Source of the DNA: JAJDIA01 sp031555735
Lineage (GTDB): Bacteria; Bacteroidota; Bacteroidia; Bacteroidales; Tannerellaceae
Length of the DNA stretch: 64,000 nucleotides
Assembly (NCBI GenBank): GCA_031555735.1
Contig: JAVBUE010000003.1
Coordinates: 1 to 64,000 of the forward strand
Reading direction: 5' to 3'
The notes under the pieces are model-generated. The model did no database searches. It had not been told where the DNA came from and saw only the letters and a list, made by a program, of their open reading frames with translations. This document shows, in pieces, positions 1 through 8,759 of this stretch (positions are counted from its first letter, which is position 1; every line of letters begins with the position of its first letter). The translations under genes were made by a program, and so were the position numbers.

Positions 1-94
1 ATTTGCGAACAAGTGAAAATTTACTCGCTCCTGACAAATGCTCTTCGATTATTTGTAGACGCAGGGCATCATCTACTCCGTTCATTCTTCGCAT
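1..94 (-). CDS. Probable transposase OrfA-type protein, N-terminal part cut by window edge
   Basis: An open frame starts with ATG at 92-94 and runs off the left edge. The 31 visible residues begin MRRMNGVDDALRLQIIEEHL and continue SGASKFSLVRK. The pattern 'L.(V/I)I.E.LSG.SK.SL.RKYG' resembles the helix-turn-helix start of IS3-type OrfA proteins in Bacteroidota, which bind the ends of their own element. Only the N-terminus is visible, so completeness and family cannot be judged. It lies downstream of gdhA in the same direction, separated by a hairpin and a repeat array. It could also be another small HTH protein. Confidence 0.45.
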   Translation of the reverse strand, partial: MRRMNGVDDALRLQIIEEHLSGASKFSLVRK

Positions 95-104
95 ACTTTT
101 TTAA

Positions 105-122
105 GTTTTACAAACTGTAAAC
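105..122. repeat. Short inverted repeat upstream of the probable transposase
   Basis: GTTTTACA-AAC-TGTAAAC forms a short near-perfect palindrome 10 bases upstream of the start at 94. It could be an operator or part of an IS end; nothing else supports a role. Confidence 0.3.
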
Positions 123-203
123 TTTTTTCTGTACAAGACAATGTTTTGGCTCTTTAATTCCGTTGCCGGAAGCGTATAAAAACGATGTCGGAATTTCAAT
201 CTG

Positions 204-313
204 CATCTGGATGTTGTGCTGTCAACGTCTGGATCTTGTTGTAACAACATCCAGATGTTGTTGTAACAAGATCCAGATGCAGATTCAACAACATCTGGAT
301 GCCGATTGGAAAA
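204..313. repeat. 22-bp periodic array, locus A (5 degenerate units)
   Basis: Five consecutive 22-base units start at 204, 226, 248, 270 and 292. Most read (C/G)(A/G)TC(T/C)(G/A)GATGTTGT..., and the first four end in CAA. Units pair partly with each other, because CATCTGGATG and CATCCAGATG are reverse complements, so the array can fold. The flank before unit 1 (ATTTCAATCTG) and the order of unit types match the array at 43338-43447. It sits between gdhA and the partial transposase. No protein-coding role is seen. Confidence 0.8.
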
Positions 314-338
314 TGCAGATGCAGTGGAAACGAAAACA

Positions 339-375
339 CCGCAAATCCGCACATGCTGAATGTGCGAACCTGCGG
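339..375 (-). terminator. Probable gdhA transcription terminator
   Basis: Two stacked stems, CCGCA/TGCGG (339-343 and 371-375) and GCACAT/ATGTGC (349-354 and 360-365), enclose a 5-base loop. Read from gdhA on the minus strand, the hairpin lies 28 bases after the stop and is followed by TGTTTTCG. Confidence 0.55.
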
Positions 376-402
376 TGCAGATATGGGTGAAGGGGAATAC
401 GG

Positions 403-1737
403 TTAGATCACACCTTGCGCCATCATTGCTTTGGCTACTTTCATGAAGCCGGCGATATTGGCGCCTTTCACATAGTTGATATACTTACCATCTTTACCAT
501 ACGTAACACATTGGTTGTGGATATCGTTCATGATTTGTTTCAAACGGGCATCCACTTCTTCGGCAGCCCAGGAGATGTGCATGGCATTCTGCGTCATTTC
601 CAATCCGGAGGTAGCTACGCCGCCTGCGTTTACAGCTTTGCCGGGACCGAAGAGGATCTGGTGTTCGATAAACAGGTCCACTGCTTCGGCTGTACAGCCC
701 ATGTTGGATACTTCGGCAACGCAGAGCGTTTTGTTGGCGATCAGCTGGCGGGCGTCTTCTTCGTTCAACTCGTTCTGGGTAGCACACGGCAGGGCGATAT
801 CCACCTTTTGTTCCCACGGGCGTTTGCCGGGGAAAAAGGTGGCGCCGGGATATTCATCCACATACGGTTGTACGATGTCGTTGCCGGTATTACGGAGTTC
901 GAGCAGGTATTCGATCTTTTCGCCGGAGATGCCGTCGGGATCATACACATATCCGTCGGGACCGGAGATTGTCACCACCTTGGCTCCCAGTTCGACCGCT
1001 TTGGTTGCGGCGCCCCAGGCTACGTTGCCGAAACCGGAGATGGCAACCGTCTTGCCTTTGATATCGATGCCGTGTGTCTGCAACATCTGATGCACAAAAT
1101 ACAAAGCGCCGAAACCGGTTGCTTCGGGACGGAGGATGGAACCGCCGAACTCAAGTCCTTTGCCGGTGAACGTGCCTGTGTTTTCACGCGCGAGCTTCTT
1201 GTACATACCGTACATATAGCCTACTTCGCGTCCGCCTACGCCGATGTCGCCTGCCGGTACGTCGGTGTCGGGACCGATATTACGCCACAGCTCCATGATG
1301 AACGCCTGGCAGAACCGCATGATCTCGCCATCGCTCTTTCCGCGGGGGGCGAAGTCGGATCCGCCTTTACCACCGCCCATCGGCAGTGTGGTCAGCGCAT
1401 TCTTAAAGGTCTGTTCGAAACCGAGGAACTTCAATATGGAGAGATTGACCGACGGGTGGAAACGGATCCCTCCCTTGTACGGGCCAATGGCGTTGTTGAA
1501 TTGTACACGATAGCCGAGGTTTACCTGTACGTCGCCCCGGTCGTCCACCCAGGCCACGCGGAAGGTGAAGATGCGGTCTGGTTCAACCAACCGGTCGATG
1601 ATTTTTGCTTTTTCAAATTCGGGATGTTGGTTATACACTTGTTCGATCGACAAGAGCACTTCTTTTACCGCCTGCAAATATTCCTTTTCACCCGGATGTT
1701 TTGCTTCCAGCGCCTGCATGATTGATTCGGTCTTCAT
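403..1737 (-). CDS. gdhA: NADP-type glutamate dehydrogenase
   Basis: Reversibly converts 2-oxoglutarate plus ammonium to L-glutamate in the cytoplasm; this hexameric family is usually biosynthetic. At 444 residues it has the usual length of the small-subunit class. The glycine-rich segment PMGGGKGGSDF carries the catalytic lysine (about residue 124), PAGDIG the catalytic aspartate (about 163), and GFGNVA (235-240) the dinucleotide-binding turn. The frame is open further upstream to 1779, but a perfect -7 box on the minus strand (1777-1784) places the transcript start inside that extension, so ATG at 1735-1737 is chosen. It is a single-gene unit divergent from the gene at 1850. NADP rather than NAD preference is inferred from family resemblance. 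Confidence 0.95.
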   Translation of the reverse strand: MKTESIMQALEAKHPGEKEYLQAVKEVLLSIEQVYNQHPEFEKAKIIDRLVEPDRIFTFRVAWVDDRGDVQVNLGYRVQFNNAIGPYKGGIRFHPSVNLSILKFLGFEQTFKNALTTLPMGGGKGGSDFAPRGKSDGEIMRFCQAFIMELWRNIGPDTDVPAGDIGVGGREVGYMYGMYKKLARENTGTFTGKGLEFGGSILRPEATGFGALYFVHQMLQTHGIDIKGKTVAISGFGNVAWGAATKAVELGAKVVTISGPDGYVYDPDGISGEKIEYLLELRNTGNDIVQPYVDEYPGATFFPGKRPWEQKVDIALPCATQNELNEEDARQLIANKTLCVAEVSNMGCTAEAVDLFIEHQILFGPGKAVNAGGVATSGLEMTQNAMHISWAAEEVDARLKQIMNDIHNQCVTYGKDGKYINYVKGANIAGFMKVAKAMMAQGVI

Positions 1738-1776
1738 AGCATTTGAATTTTTATTTTTAGAATAACAATATGTAGG

Positions 1777-1784
1777 CAAATGTA
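1777..1784 (-). promoter_or_regulatory. -7 promoter box for gdhA
   Basis: CAAATGTA on the plus strand is TACATTTG on the minus strand, a perfect TAnnTTTG box. It fixes the gdhA start at 1737. Confidence 0.65.
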
Positions 1785-1817
1785 TGCAATTCTACGGAAT
1801 AAAAACGTTTTTTTCCT

Positions 1818-1825
1818 TACTTTTG
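1818..1825 (+). promoter_or_regulatory. -7 promoter box for the PEP/pyruvate-binding protein gene
   Basis: TACTTTTG matches TAnnTTTG and lies 25 bases before ATG 1850. It falls inside the longest open frame (from 1784), which excludes the upstream ATG. With the gdhA box 34 bases away it forms a compact divergent promoter pair. Confidence 0.65.
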
Positions 1826-1849
1826 GGCACTGAAAAGGAAGAAAACAGC

Positions 1850-4810
1850 ATGAGTCGTATATCGGATTTTAAAAAACTGGTTTTTAAAGATACGTCGTTC
1901 GCCAACCTGATGAACAAGCGTATCTATAATGTGTTGCTGATCGCTACCAAGTATGATTCGTTTATGCTGGAAGACGACGGGCGGGTGGACGAGCAGATAT
2001 TCAACGAATATACCTCGCTCAGCCTGCGTTATCCGCCGCGCTTTACGCAGGTGACCACCGAGGCGGAAGCCCTGGCGGAGCTGGACGACCGTAACTTTGA
2101 ACTGGTTATCTGCATGCCGAATATGGACAACCGGGATATCTTCGCGGCAGCCAAAGGAATCAAACGGCGGTATCCGAATATCCCGATCGTAGTGCTCACC
2201 CCTTTCTCGAAAGAAGTGTCCAAGCGGGTGGCCAACGAAGACATGGAAGCGATCGACTACATCTTCAGTTGGCTGGGGAATGCGGAACTGCTGCTGGCCA
2301 TCATCAAGCTGATCGAAGACAAGATGAACGCGCCGGACGATACGGCGAGCGTAGGGGTGCAGATCATCCTGCTGGTGGAAGACTCCATCCGTTTCTATTC
2401 GTCGGCCTTGCCTCACCTGTACCGCATCGTGCTCGAACAGAGCCAGGAGTTTTCCAAGGAAGCGCTGAACGACCACCAGCAGACCTTGCGTATGCGGGGG
2501 CGTCCGAAGATCAAACTGGCGCGTACCTATGAGGAGGCTGTGCGTATCTTCGACCAGTATCGCGACAATATGCTGGGGATCGTTTCGGATATGAGTTTCA
2601 CAAACAACGGAGTGAAAGATCCGTTGGCGGGGTATAAGTTCGGGCAGTATGTCCGCAAGTCGGGATTGATCATCCCCTTTGTGATGGAATCGTCGGAATC
2701 GTCCAACCGTGTCTATGCCGAGGAACTGAATGTCTCATTCATCGATAAGAACGCGAAAAGTTATCCGCAGGATCTCCGGAAGAAGATCATGCGCCACTTC
2801 GGTTTTGGCGATTTTGTGATCCTGAACCCCCAAACGAAAGTGGAGATCATGCGGATCAGAGACCTGAAAGATCTGCAACGGAAAATATTCGATATACCGG
2901 ATGATTCGCTGCGTTACCACTTGTCGCGCAATCATTTCTCACGTTTCTTTTATTCGCGTGCCATGTTCCCTCCGGCGGAGGTGCTGAAACATGTGGATGT
3001 AAACGATTATGTGGATATGGACGAGGCGCGGCAGTTGATCTTCGACCTCATCGTGCAATACCGCCGTATGAAGAACCAGGGGGTGGTTGCGATCTATAAG
3101 AAGGAACGATTCGACGAATACAGCAACTTCGCCCGTATCGGCGACGGTTCGCTGGGTGGGAAGGGGAGGGGTCTGGCGTTTATCGGCGCCATGGTGAAAC
3201 GCTATCCCACCCTGGAATGGCCGCATTTTACGGTGAACATCCCCAAAACGGTGGTGATCTGTACCGATATTTTCGATGAATTCATGGAGACGAATGAGCT
3301 GTATCCCATCGCACTGAGCGATATGGAGGATGAGGATATCCTGAAATATTTCCTGCGTGCCAGTCTGCCTTCTTACCTGATCGAAGACCTGATGGCGTTT
3401 TTCGACGTGATCCATAATCCGATTGCCGTACGTTCGTCGAGCTTGCTCGAGGACTCGCACTACCAGCCGTTTGCCGGTATTTATTCTACCTATATGGTGC
3501 CGAAATCGGACGATAAATACGAAATGCTGCGGACAGTGAGCGATGCCGTAAAGGCCGTGTATGCCTCGGTGTTCTACAAAGACAGTAAGGTGTATATGAC
3601 GGCTACGTCCAACCTGATCGACCAGGAGAAGATGGCGATCGTCCTGCAGGAAGTGGTGGGCAGCCGGTATAACAACCATTTCTATCCCACAATATCCGGG
3701 GTGGCGCGTTCGCTGAATTTCTATCCGATCGGGAACGAAAAGGCGGAAGACGGGATTGCTAATATCGCCCTTGGGTTAGGCAAGTATATCGTGGACGGGG
3801 GACTGACGCTGCGTTTCTCTCCCCGCCATCCGCACAATATCCTGCAATTGAGCACGATGGATTATGCGCTGAAGGAAACGCAGACGCGCTTTTATGCCCT
3901 CGACCTGGCGAACCTCGCCCAACGTTTCTTAGTGGATGACGCTTTCAACCTGTTGAAACTGAATATGAAGGAAGCGGATGCCGACGGTTCGCTGCGCTAT
4001 ATCGTGTCCACCTATGACCCGTACGACCAGATAATCCGCGACGGCTATTACCCGGGAGGCCGGAAAATCGTTTCATTCGTGAATATCCTCCAGCATGATG
4101 TGTTCCCGCTCGCCGAGGCGTTGGATCGTGTATTGAAGGTAGGGCAGGAGGAGATGGGACGACCGATCGAAGTGGAATTTGCCGTCAATATCGATCCTTC
4201 CGATTACACGAATGCCGCCTTTTATTTATTGCAGATACGCCCGATCGTGGATAATAAAGAGGTGATGGATGAAGATATCTCCGTGATCGATCCCCGGGAT
4301 ACCCTCCTCTCTTCCACCAGTGTGCTGGGACACGGGATCATGAATGATGTATATGATATCGTATATGTGAAGACCGGAGCTTTCAATTCGGCCAACAACC
4401 AACTGATCGGCTATGAGATCGAAAAGATCAACCGGCAGTTTGCCGAACAGGAAAAAGGGTATGTGCTGGTGGGGCCGGGACGCTGGGGCAGCAGCGACCA
4501 CTGGCTGGGTATTCCCGTGAAGTGGCCGCATATCTGCAATGCCCGCGTGATTGTGGAATGTGGGTTGGAGAACTACCGGATCGATCCGAGCCAGGGAACA
4601 CACTTCTTCCAGAACCTGACGTCGTTTGGCGTGGGTTACTTCACCATCAATCCGTTCCGGGGCGACGGTTTGTTTGATGAGGTCTATCTCAACGCGCTGC
4701 CTGCCGTGCAGGAGACCGAGTACCTGCGCCATGTGCGGTTCGATAAGCCGATGATCATTAAGATGAACGGACGGAAAAGCCTCGGTGTGGTGATGAAGCC
4801 GGAGGAATAA
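1850..4810 (+). CDS. PEP/pyruvate-binding protein with two receiver-like domains
   Basis: A 986-residue protein related to the nucleotide-binding half of PEP synthase and pyruvate phosphate dikinase. Residues 1-150 resemble a response-regulator receiver but read LVICMPNMDN where the phospho-acceptor aspartate would be. A second receiver-like segment starts with LLVEDS (about 171) and keeps an aspartate in IVSDMSF (about 243-249). The PPDK N-terminal (ATP-grasp) region follows, with GDGSLGGKGRG (about 430), VRSSSLLED (about 527) and GPGRWGSSDHW (about 874). No phosphohistidine swivel domain or PEP-binding barrel is apparent, so it is unlikely to be a complete PEP synthase. Such proteins are often annotated 'PEP synthase' in Bacteroidales. 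A role in signal-controlled phosphotransfer is inference. ATG 1850 is chosen because the promoter lies at 1818-1825. Confidence 0.8.
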   Translation: MSRISDFKKLVFKDTSFANLMNKRIYNVLLIATKYDSFMLEDDGRVDEQIFNEYTSLSLRYPPRFTQVTTEAEALAELDDRNFELVICMPNMDNRDIFAAAKGIKRRYPNIPIVVLTPFSKEVSKRVANEDMEAIDYIFSWLGNAELLLAIIKLIEDKMNAPDDTASVGVQIILLVEDSIRFYSSALPHLYRIVLEQSQEFSKEALNDHQQTLRMRGRPKIKLARTYEEAVRIFDQYRDNMLGIVSDMSFTNNGVKDPLAGYKFGQYVRKSGLIIPFVMESSESSNRVYAEELNVSFIDKNAKSYPQDLRKKIMRHFGFGDFVILNPQTKVEIMRIRDLKDLQRKIFDIPDDSLRYHLSRNHFSRFFYSRAMFPPAEVLKHVDVNDYVDMDEARQLIFDLIVQYRRMKNQGVVAIYKKERFDEYSNFARIGDGSLGGKGRGLAFIGAMVKRYPTLEWPHFTVNIPKTVVICTDIFDEFMETNELYPIALSDMEDEDILKYFLRASLPSYLIEDLMAFFDVIHNPIAVRSSSLLEDSHYQPFAGIYSTYMVPKSDDKYEMLRTVSDAVKAVYASVFYKDSKVYMTATSNLIDQEKMAIVLQEVVGSRYNNHFYPTISGVARSLNFYPIGNEKAEDGIANIALGLGKYIVDGGLTLRFSPRHPHNILQLSTMDYALKETQTRFYALDLANLAQRFLVDDAFNLLKLNMKEADADGSLRYIVSTYDPYDQIIRDGYYPGGRKIVSFVNILQHDVFPLAEALDRVLKVGQEEMGRPIEVEFAVNIDPSDYTNAAFYLLQIRPIVDNKEVMDEDISVIDPRDTLLSSTSVLGHGIMNDVYDIVYVKTGAFNSANNQLIGYEIEKINRQFAEQEKGYVLVGPGRWGSSDHWLGIPVKWPHICNARVIVECGLENYRIDPSQGTHFFQNLTSFGVGYFTINPFRGDGLFDEVYLNALPAVQETEYLRHVRFDKPMIIKMNGRKSLGVVMKPEE

Positions 4811-4831
4811 TGCAGGTATGACAAACAAAAA

Positions 4832-4858
4832 AAGCCGGTTGTTCGCCGGCTTCTTTTG
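4832..4858. terminator. Bidirectional intrinsic terminator
   Basis: AAGCCGG (4832-4838) pairs with CCGGCTT (4846-4852). A T-rich stretch follows on the plus strand and an A-run precedes it, giving a U-tract for the minus strand. It separates the convergent PEP-binding protein gene and the bacterioferritin gene. Confidence 0.85.
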
Positions 4859-4878
4859 TTATTGGATCTTCCACTGGA

Positions 4879-5391
4879 TTATTCCATCGATTTCCCTTTG
4901 GCTGCGTTTTTGCTGTGTGCAATGGATTGCAGCGCCAGGTAGTTATCGCCGAACAGGTTCATGTTCCCGATTTCGGTGTCGAAATGATCCTGGTGGTCTT
5001 CTTCTTCCAGGATGATGGTTTCGAAAAGCTTCTTGGATGCCGAGTCGTTTTCGGCGTCGCAGAGTTTCGCCCACTCGTTGTAGTTGATCACCGTATCGGA
5101 TTCCAGTTGTTCCGCCATCTCAAGCATGGCTTTCACATCGTGGATCTGCTCAACCTTGCGTGACGGTCTGAGGTCGATATCCCCTTTCAGGAACAGGATA
5201 CGTTCGGCGAATTTTTCCGCATGGATCATTTCTACAATCGCTACACGTTTGAAATAGGCTGCCAGGTAATCATAACCCATATCTTCCAGCAGGAAGTGGA
5301 AATACATGTACTGGTTCAAGGCTGTCATTTCTTCCTGTACTGCCTTGTTCAGCAGTTCGATGCTTTTTTCTCTCTTGATCATACGACTCAT
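4879..5391 (-). CDS. bfr: Bacterioferritin-type iron-storage protein
   Basis: A four-helix ferritin-fold protein of 170 residues that oxidises Fe2+ at a di-iron site and stores ferric mineral in a 24-mer shell in the cytoplasm. Likely ligands are E21 in QEEMTALNQY, E54 and H57 in VEMIHAEKF, and E130/E131 with H133 in LEEEDHQDH. M55 in the E-M-x-H motif occupies the place of the haem-ligating methionine of bacterioferritins, so haem binding between subunits is plausible. The line FAERILFLKG is typical of the Bfr branch. It is a single gene between a bidirectional terminator and a divergent lipoprotein gene. A second in-frame ATG lies three codons in (5382). Confidence 0.88.
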   Translation of the reverse strand: MSRMIKREKSIELLNKAVQEEMTALNQYMYFHFLLEDMGYDYLAAYFKRVAIVEMIHAEKFAERILFLKGDIDLRPSRKVEQIHDVKAMLEMAEQLESDTVINYNEWAKLCDAENDSASKKLFETIILEEEDHQDHFDTEIGNMNLFGDNYLALQSIAHSKNAAKGKSME

Positions 5392-5527
5392 TGTTTATTA
5401 GTACTGATTAGAATGAAGTGGTTTACACTGATTTATTTCTCTCTATATAACAACGCAGGTTGGATAATGTTCCGGGCTTTTGATTTATTTTTTTTGCTTT
5501 CCTGCCTGCTCCCTGCATTTTATTTTC

Positions 5528-5535
5528 TATTTTTG
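5528..5535 (+). promoter_or_regulatory. -7 promoter box for the phosphodiesterase-like lipoprotein gene
   Basis: TATTTTTG is a perfect TAnnTTTG box 39 bases before ATG 5574. Confidence 0.55.
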
Positions 5536-5573
5536 CGCAAGATACAAAAATAGAGTGTATTACGTTTAACAAA

Positions 5574-6506
5574 ATGAAAAAGACTTATTGGCTGTCCGGA
5601 TTTTTGGTCGTAGTGATGAGTGCGTGTAACCAACCGGCAGGTCTGCAAACCGGCACGCAGTCCTCATCCCTTCCCAAACATGTTATTTTAGTAGGCTTTG
5701 ATGGCTTCAGCGCCTGTAGTATGAAGCACGGTGTGGAAGTGCCCACCATGCGCCGGTTGATGGCCGAGGGTTCGTTTACGCTCGACAACCGTTCGGTGCT
5801 CCCTTCGTCCAGTGCGGTCAATTGGGCTTCTATGTTTATGGGCTCAGGACCCGAATTACACGGTTACACCGATTGGGGATCACGCACACCTGAACTTCCT
5901 TCCCGGGTGGTGAATATGGATAACCGTTTTCCGAATATCTTCGGTCTCCTGCGCGAGCAACATCCGGAAGCGGAGATCGGCTATATCTATGAGTGGGAAG
6001 GAATGAATTACCTGGTGGATACGCTTGCCCTGAATTTTCGCCGGCAGGTGGCGATGGATGAAACTAATCCGGATGGTTGCGCGTCGGTAGCCATTCCCTA
6101 TATTAAAGAAAAGAAACCGAACTTCTGTGCCATTATTTTTGATAAACCGGATGGGACAGGGCATCAATATGGATGGACATCCCCCGAATATTATGCGATG
6201 GAGAACCACCTCGACAGTTGCCTGGCGAAGATCGTGACGGCGGTAGAAGAGGCGGGTATCATGGATGAGACCGTGATCATCGTCACCGCCGACCATGGCG
6301 GCATCGACAGAGGTCATGGCGGCAAAACGATGCAGGAAATGCTCGTGCCCATTCTTTTCTACGGAAAGAATGTCCGGAAAGGACATACGATCTCCGAAAG
6401 CACCATGATCTATGATATCGCCGGTACGATCGCCTGGCTGTTGGATGTGCAACAGCCGCAGGTGTGGATCGCCCGTCCGATCACTACGGCATTCTACCAG
6501 AAGTAA
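5574..6506 (+). CDS. Alkaline phosphatase/nucleotide pyrophosphatase-family lipoprotein
   Basis: A 310-residue secreted lipoprotein with lipobox VMSAC (C18). The remainder is an alkaline-phosphatase-superfamily domain of the type I phosphodiesterase/nucleotide pyrophosphatase kind. VGFDGF supplies the first metal aspartate, SVLPSSSAVNWASM the likely nucleophile region, and TADHGG plus the nearby GHGG the second metal site. It probably hydrolyses phosphomonoesters or diesters in the periplasm or at the surface; the substrate cannot be read from the sequence. The family's usual Thr nucleophile is not obvious and a serine may replace it. Its 3' end overlaps the convergent symporter gene by 13 bases. 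Confidence 0.8.
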   Translation: MKKTYWLSGFLVVVMSACNQPAGLQTGTQSSSLPKHVILVGFDGFSACSMKHGVEVPTMRRLMAEGSFTLDNRSVLPSSSAVNWASMFMGSGPELHGYTDWGSRTPELPSRVVNMDNRFPNIFGLLREQHPEAEIGYIYEWEGMNYLVDTLALNFRRQVAMDETNPDGCASVAIPYIKEKKPNFCAIIFDKPDGTGHQYGWTSPEYYAMENHLDSCLAKIVTAVEEAGIMDETVIIVTADHGGIDRGHGGKTMQEMLVPILFYGKNVRKGHTISESTMIYDIAGTIAWLLDVQQPQVWIARPITTAFYQK

Positions 6507-8239
6507 TAGTAGAACCAGGCGCAAAGGGCTACGACGCCGAGGGAGGCGATCACATCCCACGCATCCCAGCTCTTGCGGATTTGTTTTTTGTAGTCGTCGG
6601 TGAACGTCACGGCTTCGATCTGCCGGGCGGTGGGGCTCGCTGTAAACAGGGATACCACAACCATCAGCACCACGATAAATACCAGCAGCCAGATCTCGAA
6701 GATCAGCCAGTTCGTCCGCCAGAACCAGGTGGTGTTTTCCCAACCCCATCCGTACATCTGATTGGTTCCCGTTTGGGTGAAGATATTGGTCAGCAAACGC
6801 ACCATGCCGAGCGCAAAGCCTGCGATCATCCCTATTTCACCTGCTTTCGGGGTAATCTTTTTGGAGAATATACCCAGGGCGAATACGGCTACCATTGCCG
6901 GGGCAAGCAGCGACTGGATGCCTTGCAGGTAGTCGTACAGGCTGCCGAGGCTCATCATCACCGGTATCCATATAATCCCGAGCACAACTACCACCATTGT
7001 GGCGACGCGACCCACTAATACGTAGGTGGTCTCGCTTCTATCCTTGAACTTGGGTTTGTAGAAATCTTCCGTAAACAGTGTGGCGCATGAGTTGAAGAAC
7101 GCAGCCAGCGAAGCTACCAATGCCGAGATGAAACCGATGGTGACGATCCCCTTTACACCGGCCGGCAGGACAAATTTCACCATCGATCCGAAGGCGGTAT
7201 CCGGATCATCCAATGTGAAGCCACTATCCGGACGTGCGGCTAAGGCGGCCGCTACCATGCCCGGGATGAGGAACATAAATACGGGTAACAGTTTGAAATA
7301 ACCGGCGGCAATACTGCCCCGGCGCGCGCGTTTCATTACCTCCTCGTTCGATTCGCCTTTACGCTGCCCAAGGACACGTTGAACGATATGCTGGTCGGTA
7401 CACCAATACCAGAAACCGATGATAGACGCTCCGATGAATACCCAGAATCCGGGATAGTCGTCGTACAGCGGATCGCCCGTCTGGAAGTGGAACATGTGGT
7501 TGGTGCCGTAAGCGACACCGTCCACTCCCTTGTTCAGCGTTTGGGAATAGCTGATCATCGCAGCCCATCCCTCGGTGATGCTGCCGTTGCCGAGCGCCGA
7601 CAATCCCAGGAAGAGCACAAGGAACGAACCCAGGATCAGGATGGGTGTTTGTATGGCCGACAGGGTCATCACCCCTTTCATCCCACCCAAAACGGTGAAT
7701 ATACCCGTCAGTACGATCAGGCCGATAGCGCCGTACCAGAATGGCAATCCCAGCAAACTCTCCATAAAGATACCGCCGGTAAACGCGGTCACACTTACTT
7801 TGGTGAGTACATAGGCGACAAGGGTGATGATAGATAGCCATGAACCCGTAGCGGGCGTATAGCGGTATTTCAGGAAGTCGGGCATCGTGATGATTTTTCC
7901 CATCTTATTGTTCATCAACTGGTAGAAGGGAACAAAGAGCCAGCCCAGGATCAGGATCATCCATCCCTGCATCTCCCAGTGCGCCATGCCTACACCCGCT
8001 TTTGCGCCGGTGCCTGCCAGTCCTACAAGATGTTCCGATCCGATGTTGGCTGCGAAGATAGCCGCACCAATAATATACCAGGGCTCCCCTTTACCGAATA
8101 AGTAGTCTTCGCTGTCGGCTCCCTGTTGCATCCGTTTGTCTTTTTGGATCGAACGCCAGACAGCCCATACGACGGCGATGATACCCACTGCGAGAACGGC
8201 CCAATCGAGCCAGATAAATTCGTGTGATTTCCAATTCAT
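6494..8239 (-). CDS. Sodium:solute symporter (SSS family), probable sugar transporter
   Basis: A 581-residue polytopic inner-membrane protein with about 14 predicted hydrophobic helices. The early segment IIGAAIFAANIGSEHLVGLAG is the typical SGLT-like sodium/substrate motif. It follows transketolase and rpiB on the minus strand (65 bases after rpiB), at the end of the arabinose block, so an L-arabinose or related sugar is the likely substrate (context inference). SGLT-type symporters of this length elsewhere carry glucose, galactose or myo-inositol. Its end overlaps the convergent phosphodiesterase gene by 13 bases, and no intrinsic terminator is visible. Confidence 0.85.
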   Translation of the reverse strand: MNWKSHEFIWLDWAVLAVGIIAVVWAVWRSIQKDKRMQQGADSEDYLFGKGEPWYIIGAAIFAANIGSEHLVGLAGTGAKAGVGMAHWEMQGWMILILGWLFVPFYQLMNNKMGKIITMPDFLKYRYTPATGSWLSIITLVAYVLTKVSVTAFTGGIFMESLLGLPFWYGAIGLIVLTGIFTVLGGMKGVMTLSAIQTPILILGSFLVLFLGLSALGNGSITEGWAAMISYSQTLNKGVDGVAYGTNHMFHFQTGDPLYDDYPGFWVFIGASIIGFWYWCTDQHIVQRVLGQRKGESNEEVMKRARRGSIAAGYFKLLPVFMFLIPGMVAAALAARPDSGFTLDDPDTAFGSMVKFVLPAGVKGIVTIGFISALVASLAAFFNSCATLFTEDFYKPKFKDRSETTYVLVGRVATMVVVVLGIIWIPVMMSLGSLYDYLQGIQSLLAPAMVAVFALGIFSKKITPKAGEIGMIAGFALGMVRLLTNIFTQTGTNQMYGWGWENTTWFWRTNWLIFEIWLLVFIVVLMVVVSLFTASPTARQIEAVTFTDDYKKQIRKSWDAWDVIASLGVVALCAWFYYYFW

Positions 8240-8304
8240 AATCTAACGTAGCATAAAAAGTTAACAAATATCCGGATGATGCAACTGACTGTCCGGAAAG
8301 AACG

Positions 8305-8733
8305 TTACAGTGGTATTTTATGGATCCGATCCTGATGCCTGCCTCCTTCAAAAGGAGTGGACAGGAAAGCCTCGACTGCTTTGGTGGTTTCTTCCCTGCT
8401 GATAAAACGACCGGGCAGTACAAGCACGTTGGCGTCGTTGTGCGACCGTGCCAGACGGGCGATTTCTTCTTCCCAACATAATGCCGCCCTGATTCCCTGA
8501 TGCTTATTTAAGGTCATACCGATCCCGTTTCCTGAACCGCAGACAGCGATGCCCGGATATACCTCACCCGCTTCAACGGCATACGCCATCGGATGGGCAT
8601 AGTCCGCGTAATCGCAACTGGCGGAAGAGTGGGTACCGAAGTCTTTATACGTCAGCCCTTTCTCTTCCAGTATTTCCTTGATAAACTCTTTGAGTTCGAA
8701 ACCGGCATGGTCACTACACAAACCTATCATCAT
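8305..8733 (-). CDS. rpiB: Ribose-5-phosphate isomerase B
   Basis: Interconverts ribose 5-phosphate and ribulose 5-phosphate in the non-oxidative pentose phosphate pathway. The 142-residue length is standard for the RpiB/LacAB family. MIGLCSDHAGFELK opens the fold, and GIAVCGSGNGIGM holds the active-site cysteine and the phosphate-binding glycine loop. SHNDANVLVLPGR is the second family signature. It begins 26 bases after transketolase and precedes the symporter, consistent with one transcript that processes pentoses. ATG 8733 and 8730 are adjacent alternatives. Confidence 0.94.
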   Translation of the reverse strand: MMIGLCSDHAGFELKEFIKEILEEKGLTYKDFGTHSSASCDYADYAHPMAYAVEAGEVYPGIAVCGSGNGIGMTLNKHQGIRAALCWEEEIARLARSHNDANVLVLPGRFISREETTKAVEAFLSTPFEGGRHQDRIHKIPL

Positions 8734-8759
8734 CGTTTCATATATTTAAGAAGATTCAA

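Noticed and set aside
204..313. CRISPR array
   Set aside because: Units are 22 bases, directly abutting and degenerate, with no repeat/spacer alternation and no cas genes in the window.
101..352. 83-residue minus-strand frame through the first repeat array
   Set aside because: Its composition follows the 22-bp repeats, and it has no homology I recognise and no promoter; treated as a chance frame.
415..1725. 436-residue frame antisense to gdhA
   Set aside because: Shadow of a strongly conserved gene; no domain and no promoter.
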